Positions 39,981-53,298 of a stretch of DNA of 64,000 bases are shown here, piece after piece. The translations under genes and the position numbers were made by a program. This stretch comes from Aphis gossypii. Its lineage: Eukaryota; Arthropoda; Insecta; Hemiptera; Aphididae. Under the pieces are notes generated by a model. The model had not been told where the DNA came from. It did no database searches and saw only the letters and a program-made list of their open reading frames with translations. The stretch is from contig NC_065531.1 in the NCBI RefSeq assembly GCF_020184175.1, positions 43,917,213 to 43,981,212 of the forward strand, in the 5' to 3' direction. Every line of letters begins with the position of its first letter. The first letter of the stretch is position 1.

Positions 39981-41665
39981 AAATTAAAAACCAACACCTG
40001 GAAAAATGAATCGGGAAACCCTATAAACGATAAATCTCGAAACTATAAATCACTTTTGTCCCAGCACAAAACAATAGGCATCGGAATATAAAGGTTTTTC
40101 GAGCTGTTATCATATTAAATACACATATTTCACGCTATATATTCTACGTGAGTGTGTGTCTGTTGTATATGATTAACCCGCGTACATAATAATTTGTAAA
40201 TAATGTTATATTTTTACATAGTATTTAATTAATCACAAACACGCATTATTTTTTTTTTTTTATTGCGGCCGAGAAAAGTAATCGTAAACATGTTTATGAT
40301 CGTTTTATGACTACCTATAATACTAAACGTTATTATGCGAATATTTTTTCCGGATCGATTACTTAAATCACCTTTTTTGAAAAATCTTACACATACATTT
40401 AATGGTGTAAAAGATCAATTAACCATAATACTAAAATTCTAAACATCTATACAAATATACAATTATCATACAAATCAATGCCCAATACTTCCGGAATTGA
40501 AAATTTCAGTTTAAAATTGTAAAATGATAATAATATAATAATATCTGCATTGTTTATTCATTTGTATACTCAACAAAAAATTCAATAAAACCCATCCATG
40601 CGCAACAAATAAGTTTCGAAATTTTATTTATCAGTTATTCGTTCAATATTATATTCTATCCACTATAATATTATAAAAAAAAATTTTTAAAAATAAGTAG
40701 ATTCCTACGTATATTTTGAGGTTCACTGGTAAAATTAAATCTAGACACACCATGCATATGGTGTCATTGTTTTGAAATATATATTAATTTATCTGTATTA
40801 TTATAATTATATATAATATACGAGTATATGATATATATATATGATTATTTTATCAAACAACAGAAATTATTTCAAAATATATTAATGTTAAAGAATTTTT
40901 GTTTTACATAAGTTCTTTTGTAGTTATAACTTTTTAAGTTTTTTTTAATGTCACCATATGTTTTGTTACATATTATGAAGTAGAATATTGTTTGGAGTAT
41001 TTTAATACATAGAAATCAAAATTCGGACAAGTAGTTTATGAGTTATTAGTATTTAAAGTATAGGTAGGGGAATAATAGACAAGGTATTCTTCCCGATCAC
41101 TCCACTCTCATCGCCAATACTTTAAATACTTTAATTCGTAAATTAATATTAGTTTTAAATTTCGATTTTTACGTATCAAAATATTCCAAAAATTATTAAA
41201 TAAAAAATGTATATAGTCACTCAAAAAGTAAAAACCCTTAACAAATCGTAACAATAAAAAATATTATTTATTTCAACTGGAAATTCAAAAACATAAATAG
41301 ATTTCGATATAATGAATCTTCTTCAACAAAAGAACCGAGATGTATATTGAATATAAAATACAAGATCTTTCAAACTGCATGTGACAAAAAAATGGAAGGG
41401 ATTAGGTATGTTAGTTATTACAAAATCCCCACCACTTTTGGTACACAAAGACGTTCATAGTATAAGAAACTCAAGGGGGGTATGTAATTTCAAACCTCTC
41501 CATCCCTGTGTGTATACATGAACCTTTATTTCGTATAGGTTAAATTGTAAAGATAGAAATAATAATAATATATTTATTTTAAATTACTTTTAACTTTTGA
41601 GGATAATAGTAACTTTTGTTTGCAAGTATACATTGTAGTATATTATTGTTTTTATTGACTTACAG
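39981..41665. other. AT-rich stretch leading into Beat exon A
   Basis: No gene seen. The last bases (TTTTTATTGACTTACAG) form a good polypyrimidine tract and acceptor for exon A, so at least the right part is intron. The length of that intron is unknown because the upstream exon was not found. Confidence 0.7.
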
Positions 41666-41871
41666 AATGTGTTGGCTTAAGGGACTTGAAAATCCACGTC
41701 CCAGTGGCAGTAAGATCCGGATCCATACTGAGAATGAACTGTACATACGATTTGGAAAATACGGCACTGTATTCAATAAAATGGTATCTGAGGGATCAAG
41801 AATTCTATCGATATGTGCCAAAAGAATCGCCTCCCACTCGTGTTTTTCCAATGCCTGGAATTATAGTTAAT
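41666..41871 (+). CDS. beat: Beaten-path family protein, exon A (most of first Ig domain)
   Basis: Internal exon of a Beat-family cell-adhesion protein; in Drosophila these bind Sidestep-family receptors and control axon guidance and defasciculation. The exon follows a TTACAG acceptor; two bases complete a split codon, then 68 codons run to AAT|GTGAGT (phase 0). It reads CVGLRDLKIHVPVAVRSGS, then the B-strand cysteine in MNCTYDLEN, the C-strand tryptophan in YSIKWY, and the family-typical blocks EFYRYVPKE, PPTRVFP and PGIIVN. The order 'LRD...VPxAVRxGS...CxYDLE...YSxKWY...EFYRYxPKE...FPxPGI' is my basis for calling Beat rather than another Ig protein. NCT is a possible N-glycosylation sequon. 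The first codon ends in AA, so a preceding GAA (Glu) split after G would fit. Other frames across this exon are shadows. Which Beat paralogue it is cannot be settled from this fragment. Confidence 0.94.
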
Positions 41872-44800
41872 GTGAGTAACAATAAATGAATTTAACCTCC
41901 TTTTACTACGAGTATAACGCCGTTAAAACTTAAAATTGAAATAATTTCATTTAAACAGTACAGTATATAAGTTTCTAGAGTTTAAATGAAAATGTATTGA
42001 TATTAAATCAAATATATTATGAATCGTTTGTTTTTAGAAATTTGTTTGAATATTAAATTATTTATTTAGGAAGTAGATTATCACTTAAGTATATCAAGAA
42101 TCGTTAAATTTTAATGTGTTGACTATCCCCATGCACTTTGCTGCCCGTTAAAAATTATATATTTTATAATGATTCAAACTTTGTTTGATTTGTTATTTAA
42201 TATTTGATGAAATATTGTTCAAAACTTTAAAAAAAAAAGAGTATTTTATCATTTATACTCAAACAATGAAACACAGTACTAAAACGCGTATTATTTAATA
42301 ATAAATCAAAAATATTAATTTATAACTAACGTGGCAGATGATAGTCAGATATTAACCTATCTATTTCCATTTTATTGTTAAGATGATTACCGTTAACCAA
42401 GACGTTCTTAAAATAACATGTTAAAATATTATCTAAATAACCAGACTGTGAATTGTAATCGAATAAAACAAAACGCGATAATACCTGTACAAATATGCGT
42501 TGAATACGATATTAAATTGATGGTTTTGACCAAATAGAAAATAGATACAGTCTTAAAATGTATTCAATTATAATAGGTAACCATTTTATTTAATCAATGA
42601 AAATTCTATGCAAACAAAACATGATCGTTTTTTGAAAAAGTTTAAAAAAATATCACAGTATGAACCCCTCATTAAAATGTGAATTTTTCAAAATCCTTTG
42701 ATTATTTGGTGTTTATGTTATGAAAAGAAGGTAACGACAAATTCCAAGGTTAGGTAACGACCGAAAGTGGAATCCGTTTACAAATAATGCAAGATTAATC
42801 CTTTTATGTCTTTATATGTGAAGTTTCCTATTATTTTAAAAATTAATAACTCAATTGTCAATTAATTTATAAAATCGAAAATAGACTTGAAAACATAACC
42901 CGCAATAAAGATAATTTAAAAATAAACCATATGACGATAAAACGAGTGGTTGATAAGATCATTGACGTCAAAAATCCTCGTTTTCACATTTATATATTAT
43001 ATATACCTAAGTACATAACTTAAATAATAACTTTATAATCACACTTAAAATTTAGTTAAAAGTTCGATTTTTATTTATCAAAAAACGCCAATAAATATTC
43101 TGCTTTAACATATGAAATTAAAAGAGAAGAAAGTAGGTAACAGATCTGCTCTAAAATAATTGTCGAGTATAATTCTGTAATAAGTTATTGACTAAGTGAC
43201 CGTAATGAATGTATTAAAGTTGAATTCAATGATTTCACATCATACCTGTATGAAAAACGATTTTGAGCGGAAACCATCTTTTAGTTTGTATTACCAAATG
43301 TAATATTTGTATTTCTATCAAAGTAATTTATTATTATATAATTATCATAGAACTACGGTAAATTTATTTAACTTTTTCCGAAAGCATTGCATTTATATTT
43401 AATTACACCTTACCGTAAAACTATATAAATTGTTTGACAATTTCAAAGATAAAATGATAATAAAAATATGTATTGAAAATTACAAGTATCTACGGTTGTT
43501 TTTTTTTTTTTTTTATCTATACTATAAAAGCAAGTCCCAATTTTTGAAATTTGTGAAATTTGAATTTCCACGTATAGGTATGCATTATATATTGAAATAA
43601 TAAATAAAGCATATCTATAATTAAGCAATCGTCCACAACCCACCTCAGAATGTGTATATATAGAATCGATGATAAATCAATTATTATTGTCGACGTATAT
43701 GAGATGTGACAACGGATCGGTGCTTTGAGCGGGCCTGCAGAGTTTAAAGTATATATCACTGCGTTCTAACTAGGACCGATGAACTTAATCTTGAGACTCG
43801 AGTAATTAAAAAAAGTTAAAACGCATCCAAAAATAATAATAACCAATAGAAAAGCAAAATAGTAAGTCAATAGCACGCTGATTGGCTGAATGGTGCAAAG
43901 ACCCACAAAATGCTATGCCTATTGTTATTGTTTAATAATCATTATTATTGTTACTTATTTAACGACGTGTTATAATATTATTATATAATATATTTCCCGA
44001 GTGTAAGAATAATGACATAAATGTGAGAAAAAAATTGTTTTTGTTATCTATAAGTATATTTATGACAATTTATAAACACCTTAAATTATTATTATTTTAC
44101 GTAGGTATAATCAATAGTATAAGATATGTACACTTTATAGCATTTTATGATCAAAATAACAACTACTAACAACGACTAGACAGGATTTGAAACAGCCCCA
44201 CAATTTACATACAACTATCCACGAGGGTGGAGCACGCGGGTGACAGCTAGTAAAATATAAATTACAATAACATAAGAAAATTGATTATGACAAAAACTAG
44301 TTTTGCATAAGAATTCTCGTGTTTCCATAATGTTTGGAATTTATTATTATAAGAAAATTCTGGGAATTTTTTTTTATTTAACCACTTCCTTCTGGAGTAC
44401 AAAGAAGATTCACTTTCTTACTAAAAAAAAATAATGAAATCAAAAATTTAGCAGTTTTACTACTCAAGAAGATGATGATATACCCAAACAAATAAAAATA
44501 AACTAACACGCTTCATTTTAAAATCAATACATTCATTGCTCCCCTCATAATGTAAAATATATCGTGTCATTCAAAAATGTAAAAACTTAAAAAAATGGTA
44601 CCTAATCAATTGTAAAAATATAATTTTTTTTATTAACTAATAACAATTATGTGAAAAAAAATTCAAAAACATCAATAATATAATTTGAGCGAAGTGATAA
44701 ATATAACACTATTTAGAATTTTCTGTTATTATTTTTTTTTTATCTCAAATCAAAAATTTCCTAGGTATCTGAAGTTTCGAAATTGTAAATTCAAACAAAA

Positions 44801-47800
44801 AATGATAATTTATCCTGTTATAGTTTTTACCATTTTTTTACCGCGATAAATTTATACTATTTTTATACAAATTAAATTTTTAAAAATATTTTGGTTCGTC
44901 TATTGTTATTTATATCACACACTAATTTACACTATTATACACTGTACGTCGGTATGGACTTACCTTTAAGTTATTACAAATAATATTATAAATTATATTT
45001 GTATAAATATAACCTAATTTTATTTAACCTAATGTTTACTCAAAATCAATTATCAGTACCTATAACACGAAAAGTACTAAAAAGTAAAAATTGAGATAGA
45101 CACACCATTTACATTCAGAATCATTATTTAGACAAGTATGCAATGATTTATCATTAAAATTGAATTTAACACGTCCATTAAAGTAACTACTCAATAATAA
45201 GATATCTACACTCAATATCTTCTACACAACATAGTGACATCATTGATTTTTTTCACATCAAGTAATTTGATTTAGAATACACGTTTAATCGTCATTTATT
45301 CTAATCATAAAAATTAATTCTATAAAACAACATGAAGTATTTATTTTGACTTCATTAATGGGGGTGGGTTATACACACGAATAAATTAATCGATAACGCC
45401 ATCCAGACATGGGAAATTACTTTTGATTTTATATAATAGCAGGCAAGTTTGGGTTTTAGTTTTAATTATATTTGTGCACACTGCTCGTACCGGTTCATTA
45501 AAATAACTTCTATAGTCTTACATCACAATGCCAGGTTTTTGCATTTATTATTGAACTAATGCCAAATATGAATTTCTGTACCATTTGTTTTGTACACACA
45601 TGCATAACAAACATAACGAGTGATTAATTATTTTAATATTTTATATACAGTACCTACTACCTACCTGTTAAAAAATAAAATAATAACGTACATTTTTACA
45701 TTACAATTATAATATTTACACGTGAGGTTTTGTGCTCGTGCAGGATCACATACAAAGGTATACAATTGACTGCAGACCGGTGGTGACCGACAGTCGACAA
45801 ACGTCGGTATAATAACAATCTTTGATTATAATTTTAACCGAATAATAAGTCGTTACGAATTTACATTGCGTCATTAACATAATGTTATATTATTTTTAGA
45901 CATAAGCTATATAACATTATTACTGAACGCTGTAAAACTTACGAATAGAAATAATTCATAAATACTATTAATTTGATCGAATTGTATACGCAATAATAAA
46001 CTGTATTGTGATGAGATTTACGATTCGTACGATTCGTTTTCACAACTAGTTTTCGGCCATAATCATTGATAAAAACTACAAAGAGAAAACGGAGATAGAA
46101 AGAGAGAACTATTGATAAATGTGATCTAATAAAATACAAAAGGAAGGGATTATGGTCTATAGTGTTCAACAACTTCTATATCGAATCAAGTAAAAGTTTA
46201 TATATGGCTCCGATCTGTTGGACTGTGTACAATGAATAGAGCCAGTTTTTATATTTCATTCGATTTTTGACGATTGAACTCTTTATTAGATTGTTTTTTT
46301 TTCCTTTCACTTGTATTGATTCGTATATCGTTTTTGAAAACCCATTTTGGGTTTAATTTAAATTCAAAATATAGGGTTGAGATAATATTGTATAAGGCGT
46401 GTAGTCGTAAAATTCATAAATGTGTAATAATTTATAGTACACGATTTAAAAAATATTAAAGTTATTGATGAAAATGTTAACTATAAAAAGTTATAATAGG
46501 TGTATAATTAATTATACAGCAATAAAAAATTAATATAATAATAACAAAACTAATCGAAAAAATTCGAAACTGTACAAAAAATATAAGTATGAACCATATA
46601 AATTGGTATTACCGCCAATGCTGGCCATCAGTCATTCTCAGTAATGACTAATCATTATCGATAATTGTAATAATCGAACGTAATTATTTTTTATGTTTAT
46701 TACTCTTATCGTATTTATATCATTATTTATTATCATATCATTACACTTTTTCCCAGTTACTTTTAATTAGTTTTACAGTATTAATTAATAATATTTTTAG
46801 TTTAGAATAAAATCTTTATTAAGCGTACTCCTTATTCTTGACTCAACTTAATGAACACTAAGACTATACAGTTTGATTTCATTGGTTTTAACTTGTACTT
46901 GATTGGTTTTTAAACGTTAATGATTTTAAAATGAAATGCATTTCTTATTATTTGTTAACTACCTATCAATTGCTACCGTTATCATTCTAGTGAAAAATAA
47001 ACTTACACATTATCCTTTTTCAACTGCACTATTAAAGAAATCATTTGAGGCTATTTATTATGTTTATTACATTTTAGTAATGGTATTCCATCATAATTAT
47101 TATTACATTATTACAATAATATTAATTAATTTGGTAAGGCAATTTTAATATAAGTATACATATAACCTAAACATTCTGAAAATGAATTAAGTCTATAGTC
47201 AACGAGGACAATACTCATAGGTATTTAACTTATTTTTAATTTTATTATTTAAATTCACAAAAGAATACTTAAATTTTAAAATTATATAACACAACATTAA
47301 CTTATTATACTAATCCGCCCAAAAAATGAAAATGAAAATAGTGTCGCGACCTACTCTTTTAGCGTCTAGCTCTTTCTAGCTTAACTCCATAACTTCAATC
47401 CACGAGTATCGTCAGTGGACGGCTCCTCTTATAAAATATTCTACAAAAACCATTTTTAATCAATTATGCTTATTGTAGGTACAAAATATGTATAGATTAT
47501 TTAATTTCGACTAAAAAACAACAAACTATTAAGTCATACATTAAATCTTGAATTGACAAACCAATATAATAAAATAAATAAAATATAAATATTATGTACA
47601 AAACTAATATAGTAATATGAACATGATCAACAAAATACTGTTAACTATTTAATTTTAAGTTTTACTAATTTTAAAATAAAATTAATACACGTCAAATGTT
47701 TTTAATATTTACCTAATATTCAATATAGAATCTCTACATTTCTGAATAAACCAATATAAATAATTTAACAGTGAAAATAAAAGTTTATAATCTTTTTCTT

Positions 47801-50800
47801 TAGAAATGAATTGCAGCTGATGTACCCGCTATAACGTGATATGAAGTTATGCCGAAATAACATTGTTTGAATTTCCATGTAATTTGCATAAGCACTTTCA
47901 GTTAACAACAAAAAAGAATTATTGAAACAATACATCGAATCAAAGCTTTAGACCACTTAGTATTTTTACACATATAAATTTAAAACTAAACTTTCCATTA
48001 ACCTATTTAAATATTTAAAACTCCTTTAGAAACAGTAGATTATTGTGATAACGTTTTTTGTTGTACCTGTAATTTGTATTATTTAAAAAATACAGTGTAC
48101 TTTATGTATATATATATACATACACTTATTTATTCAATTACATCAATAAATTATGTAACAGTAATTCTGTTTATGTTTATCTAAATCCAACTATATTTGA
48201 TATGTTTATATTATTAACATTATATATAAATGTATAAATAATAACTAGAGCCTATTATAGATATGTACTCAAATTAATAATTAGGTACCTACACAACAAC
48301 TTAAAAAAAGTTTATCACTTAAATAGACATTCAAATAAAAATAAAAACTTTATTTCAACAGCGTTTTATTGTGAAAAAATAATTGAATGGATGTAGTAAA
48401 GTTTCAAGACTTTTAGTAATTTTATTGTTCCAAACTGTCTGTTTTTGGATTTAGACATAAAATTTGTTGGTAGATATATTCTAATAATTTTATTTAAACT
48501 TAAATAGGGTAGTTTCATAAAATTAAAATTACCAGCAATTTGATTGATTATTGAAATTGTTAATTGTATCAAAATGTTAAAAACGAATAAGATGAAAATC
48601 CTATTATTGATTTTTAAACTCAACACAATAAAGTTATACAAAATCAATTTTATTAAATATATTTTATAAACATGTATAATTTGATAACAAATAGTTTTTT
48701 TATACAAATAAATAACTATTAATTATTATTGAATAAAATTGGATATCTGGGAAAAGTCATTAGGTTAATTTAAGTGGTCAAAATATGATAATAAAATTTT
48801 ACATTAATAATATTTATTTTCAAATTTGCTTTAAAATAATGGTAAAATGTCACGCTTTGAATTTTAAAAATGAAATAAGAACATATTAATAATGAAATAA
48901 AAACTTGGAAAATACATTACATGAATAATGTACATTATTAACTTTATCCACATAATAAATCCTAGTATTTTTCAAAATCCATTTAGTTTTAATATTGGAA
49001 AATTGCCTCCTGGCGCCTACCCTACAAATGAAAACGATTGATTTGCTATGTAACAATGCATTAGAAATCAAATATCGTGTAAAGAACTTTAGTTATTTTT
49101 TATAAATTTCTTCTAGATACACAATATCCAAATTAAAAAAAAAAAATTACAATTAAATCAAAATATACAGATTGGCTATGTCTGACAAACATTTGAAGTT
49201 ATAACAAAAAAACATCAATTTTATCCTTCTTATTAATAAAAAAATATTATTAAAATTAAGACTAATTTTATTTATGAATATTAAAAGAATTATTTTTCAA
49301 ATATTTATAAGTACTTTTATATATAATTAAAAATTATGTGTTCACACATTTTGGCCTGCTAAGAGCTTTTGATATTTTTGTGGCCTTGGAATGAAAAAGT
49401 TTGAAAATCCATGTAGTAGGACAAATTTAACCCCATAAAGGCAAAGGGAAAACAATTAAAGAGAATACGGTTTATAAACTTTTTTGAACTAATTTTTTTT
49501 TACAATTTTAACATATAATAACTTCAACTTTTTATTCATACTTAGAAACCAATATGGCTTATAACAAAGTATTTAAAAATATACTGACTGTAGAAAAAAA
49601 AATCAAGTTAAAACAACTAAGTAAATACTTAAATTTTTCAATTTAAAAGTTAACATATATGACATATGTGTATACTCAAAATATTTTTGAAGAAATTTAA
49701 GTTTAAAAAAATCATAAATATTTTATATAACTCATAATATATTAAATTCACTTAGGCGAATTAATTTTTACTTGAAACAGAATACTTTTTATTTTTTAAA
49801 CTTTAAAAATGACTTAACAAGTTGAAGAATATTAAATTACATATTTGTATAGAATTGAGCAAAATAAACCAAAAATATTCCATAATTCATTACTTGTATT
49901 TATATTATTTTTAAAAAATAATCAAAATTAAAAAAATATTTTTCACACGTTGCCTTCGTCTTAAAAATGTTTAACATTGCAGATTTATGTTTAACTGTTC
50001 CAATTTTATGTTTTTAGTTTTAATATTAAATTGAATTGACCTATTATCACTTTAAGCTTTAAGGTAAGAATATTAATTATTTATGTTTTATTTCTGAAAC
50101 AAAATATAAGTTATGATAGATTAATTCACTCTAATATAAAAACTAAAAATATCACATTGAAACTTTTGAACGCAAATTGTCTACCTATGTAGTACATTTG
50201 ATAAGACGGAGGCGATACATATATGTATATGACATTCACTTAAGAGACTGTTATGGTAAAAGTGAAATGTATTCAATGCTTAATATGTTAATGTTTACAT
50301 TGTCACTGACTTATGTGAGTACAAAATAATTTTAATCATTGTTATTCAAAGTGTTATTGACATTATTCACTTTTCCCATATCTCCCCTTCTTAAAATTAA
50401 GCCTATATTGATAATTGGATAAACTAAAGTACTATTAATACTTTTTATTATTTTTGAATTTTAAATATAAATAATAAATGGCTTTAACTCATAGTTATTG
50501 TAATAGAAAAATCTTAGCCAAAAAAATAAGTATACTTATAATTATTATAATATTATTGTATTCATTTTTATCAACCGAAATTAAATTGACTTTAAACCAA
50601 TATTAAAACTTTTTAATAACTCTCATATAATAATAACAATATTAAAAATAGATAAGACTTCAACACCTATTGCAAAATCTATTTTATTTTAAAGAAACAC
50701 TGAATAATTCATTGTCATTAGGTATTAATAACATTTACTATAAATTATTGTCGATTCGTTAGAACTTATTACAACAATAACAGTCATAACAGTATAATAC

Positions 50801-51765
50801 TGTTAAGTACTAGCCTACATTTATCATTAAACCGTTACATATATTTTAGTTATAAGCTAACATTAATTCTAATACTAATTTTAATTTTAATTAAACAAAT
50901 TATTTAATATACCTATCTAGTATTTATATTACCTAAATTAAAAAAAAAATAAACTAATTTTTAACACCGTAAAAATAATAACATCAGCTTCATTCGTGTT
51001 ATTTCTGACATTATACAATAAAAACAAGTAGTATATACTAAATGGTAGTATAATTATATAATACATAACTTATAGCAAGTCTTTAAATAAGCATAAACCT
51101 ATTTACTAATTCATTGCTTTAACATATAATGTACAAAATGTATATTATACACCTGACAAAGCAATATTCGGTAAGTTCATTTCCACTTACACAAAATGTA
51201 TAAATAAAATATAAATACACAATGAATCTTAAAACTCCATTAAAAAAAACATAATGATCAAGTAAACTTATTTATCAATATTTTCATACAATAATTTATA
51301 TTTTATACTTATGTTTAATATCATTTCAACAAACCTAATCAAATCTATGAGTATTAAAAGTTCAATAACTCGTAAGAAGTATACGATTCAATTTTAGTAT
51401 AATAAATGTTTTATTTATGATTTATTATTTTATTTTTTAAATGATGAATATTTTGAATTTTTGCCTGTTATAAATTAAAAAATAGATATTATAAAAATTA
51501 AAGAATACAGTGTGTACAGAAAAACACTTGTACAACGATAACTTTCTTATTAGCTTATTAAGTAGGTAATAATAATAAATACAGTAAGTAGGTACCTACT
51601 TAATCTAATATTGATTATTGAGAATTTAATTGTTACATTATGATATTTGAATGAATAATATAAGCAATTATTGTTGATATAAACTATGGCACAAAATATG
51701 ACGTACACAAATTTCAAATCAAAAGTTTAAAATCACAATTTTATAAAATTTAATTTTGTATTTAG
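41872..51765 (+). other. Beat intron between exons A and B (9,894 bp)
   Basis: Phase-0 intron bounded by GTGAGT and TATTTAG. It is AT-rich and free of convincing coding sequence. It contains a complete-looking non-autonomous Helitron at 43516-44250. Otherwise I see A/T homopolymers, short TA runs and scattered short open frames of random-looking composition. A slightly richer patch at about 45720-45800 and another at 47330-47430 show no gene. The size is in keeping with the long introns usual in axon-guidance genes. Confidence 0.9.
43516..44250 (+). mobile_element. Non-autonomous Helitron (735 bp) in the Beat intron
   Basis: The 5' end is TCTATACTATAAAAGCAAGT, with the diagnostic TC start. 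The 3' end is CTAG at 44247-44250. Fifteen bases before it is a perfect short hairpin, TCCAC (44218-44222), loop GAGG, GTGGA (44227-44231). The element sits between A (43515) and T (44251), the AT target expected for Helitrons, with no target duplication and no terminal inverted repeats. No Rep or helicase frame is present. Terminal and hairpin features are seen directly; the family rules are established. Confidence 0.88.
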
Positions 51766-51901
51766 GTACAAGAATCCGACGAAAACAAAGTAACCATTGT
51801 AAACGTCCAGAGGGAATTGACGGGATTTTATAAATGCGAAGTCTCAGCGGACGCACCACTTTTCCACACCGGTATTAAGACAAAACTCACATACGTCACT
51901 A
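51766..51901 (+). CDS. beat: Beaten-path family protein, exon B (end of first Ig domain)
   Basis: This exon continues the same reading frame after a 9,894-bp intron. The acceptor is TTGTATTTAG and the donor is A|GTAAGT, a strong site. Its 136 bases give 45 codons plus one base (phase 1). It holds the D-E-F strands of Ig1: VQESDENKVTIVNVQREL, then TGFYKCEVSADAPLFHT, where YKC carries the F-strand cysteine that pairs with the one in exon A, followed by the G-strand TKLTYVT. The block CEVSADAPxFHT is a strong Beat-family signature. GC content is well above the surrounding intron, as expected for coding sequence here. Joining to exon A is phase-compatible (0 to 0), and joining to the 56-kb exon is also compatible (1 to 1). 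Confidence 0.94.
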
Positions 51902-53051
51902 GTAAGTAAATTTTTTTTTTAATAAATTAAAAATAGGATATTCGCTTCTGCTGCATAATTATAGGTTTTGAGTAAACTTGGTCAGCGGGGATCAAGTCAT
52001 TCTAATTCTTATTTAATGATAAATCATTGTACATGAAAAATAATTTTAAGCGAATCAGATAAATTAATTATTAGTAAATATGTTTAAAGGCGCTATATAT
52101 TTTATTTATTTTATCTCTCTGAATTCGATAGGTTTAACTTATTTTGTTTCCCAAAACATTGTATGTTATAACTTATAAGTCAATATTGAAATACTATAGA
52201 ATGAAGTATATAAGTTTTTGGTATACCTATATAGTACAAAAAATCTATAAGGTAATCAATCTTTTAAAATATGTATAAACAACTCAAAAATAATCGTATG
52301 ATTTTTTTTTCAATTATAATATAATCATGTCTATTAAGTGTAAATACAAATATTTGTGAACATTTAAAATTAGTTGTTATTCCTTTCTGAGTTACATCAA
52401 CAAAGAAACAAAATCAGTGTTGTTAAAAACTGATGTTAAGTAAATAGGGCCTGTTTTCCTGCCATTTTCTTTTTTTATTATTAATTTTTTTGAAAAATAA
52501 TTAGTAGAATTTTCCTACTTTTAAATCACCAAAATACTTACTAGATCAAATTGTATACAAGAAACCACACATCAAATTTGAAGATTAAATTAAACTATTC
52601 ACTATTAGATAAACGTGATAACGAAACACGTTTTTTAAAAAACTTTTATCTAAAAATTCAATACAATATATTCCTCGCTTCGGTCATAAACTAACAGATC
52701 AATTCCTATAACGCATAGGAAAATTACTACCTGATATCATAATATGATAATCATATATTTTATATTATATTATGTCGTTTAAAAAGCACGTAAACTACCA
52801 ACACCAATTAATTTATACTTCACTCTGTCCCTTGTAACCCGCCACGCCTGCAATAATAATAATCATATATTCTTACCATTGCAAAACCATATTACAACGT
52901 GAAAGGAAATTCCAAAGTTATTAATACGCACACACTTCTGCAGCTCTGCAAAATGTTTAATTATTATATCGTTGTTCGACTACAGCACACACTATTCTAT
53001 AATATTATATGTATATTATTTTGTATATAACATGTGTGTATACATATATTC

Positions 53052-53073
53052 CACACACACACACACACACACA
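53052..53073. repeat. (CA)11 microsatellite in Beat intron
   Basis: Perfect CA run, preceded by ATATTC and followed by TATGCGTG. Confidence 0.97.
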
Positions 53074-53271
53074 TATGCGTGTAATGTATATATATAATAT
53101 AGGTATACATCATGAATAGCGTTTGAGCATATTATTATAAAGCACAAAACCGGGATGATACCATTGTTATGTGTGTATACATCTATATTGTATATTGCAC
53201 ATATAGTATAATGTATACGTATTTACTACTACTGTTGCCACCATCACTTTACACTCCCATTTCCAACTGGG

Positions 53272-53298
53272 TAATAATAATAATAATAATAATAATAA
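53272..53298. repeat. (TAA)9 microsatellite in Beat intron
   Basis: Perfect TAA run followed by GGCGGTGATGGTGATGATGG, a GTGATG-type repeat. Together they create low-complexity open frames that I reject as genes. Confidence 0.97.

Noticed and set aside
41616..41870. Alternative + frame and a minus-strand frame over Beat exon A
   Set aside because: Shadows of the real exon; only the frame reading VGLRDLKIHVPVAVRSGS has Ig cysteine and tryptophan spacing and fits the splice phases.
43443..43759. Minus-strand frames over the Helitron left end
   Set aside because: They overlap the element and a poly-T tract and show no Rep/helicase or other motif.
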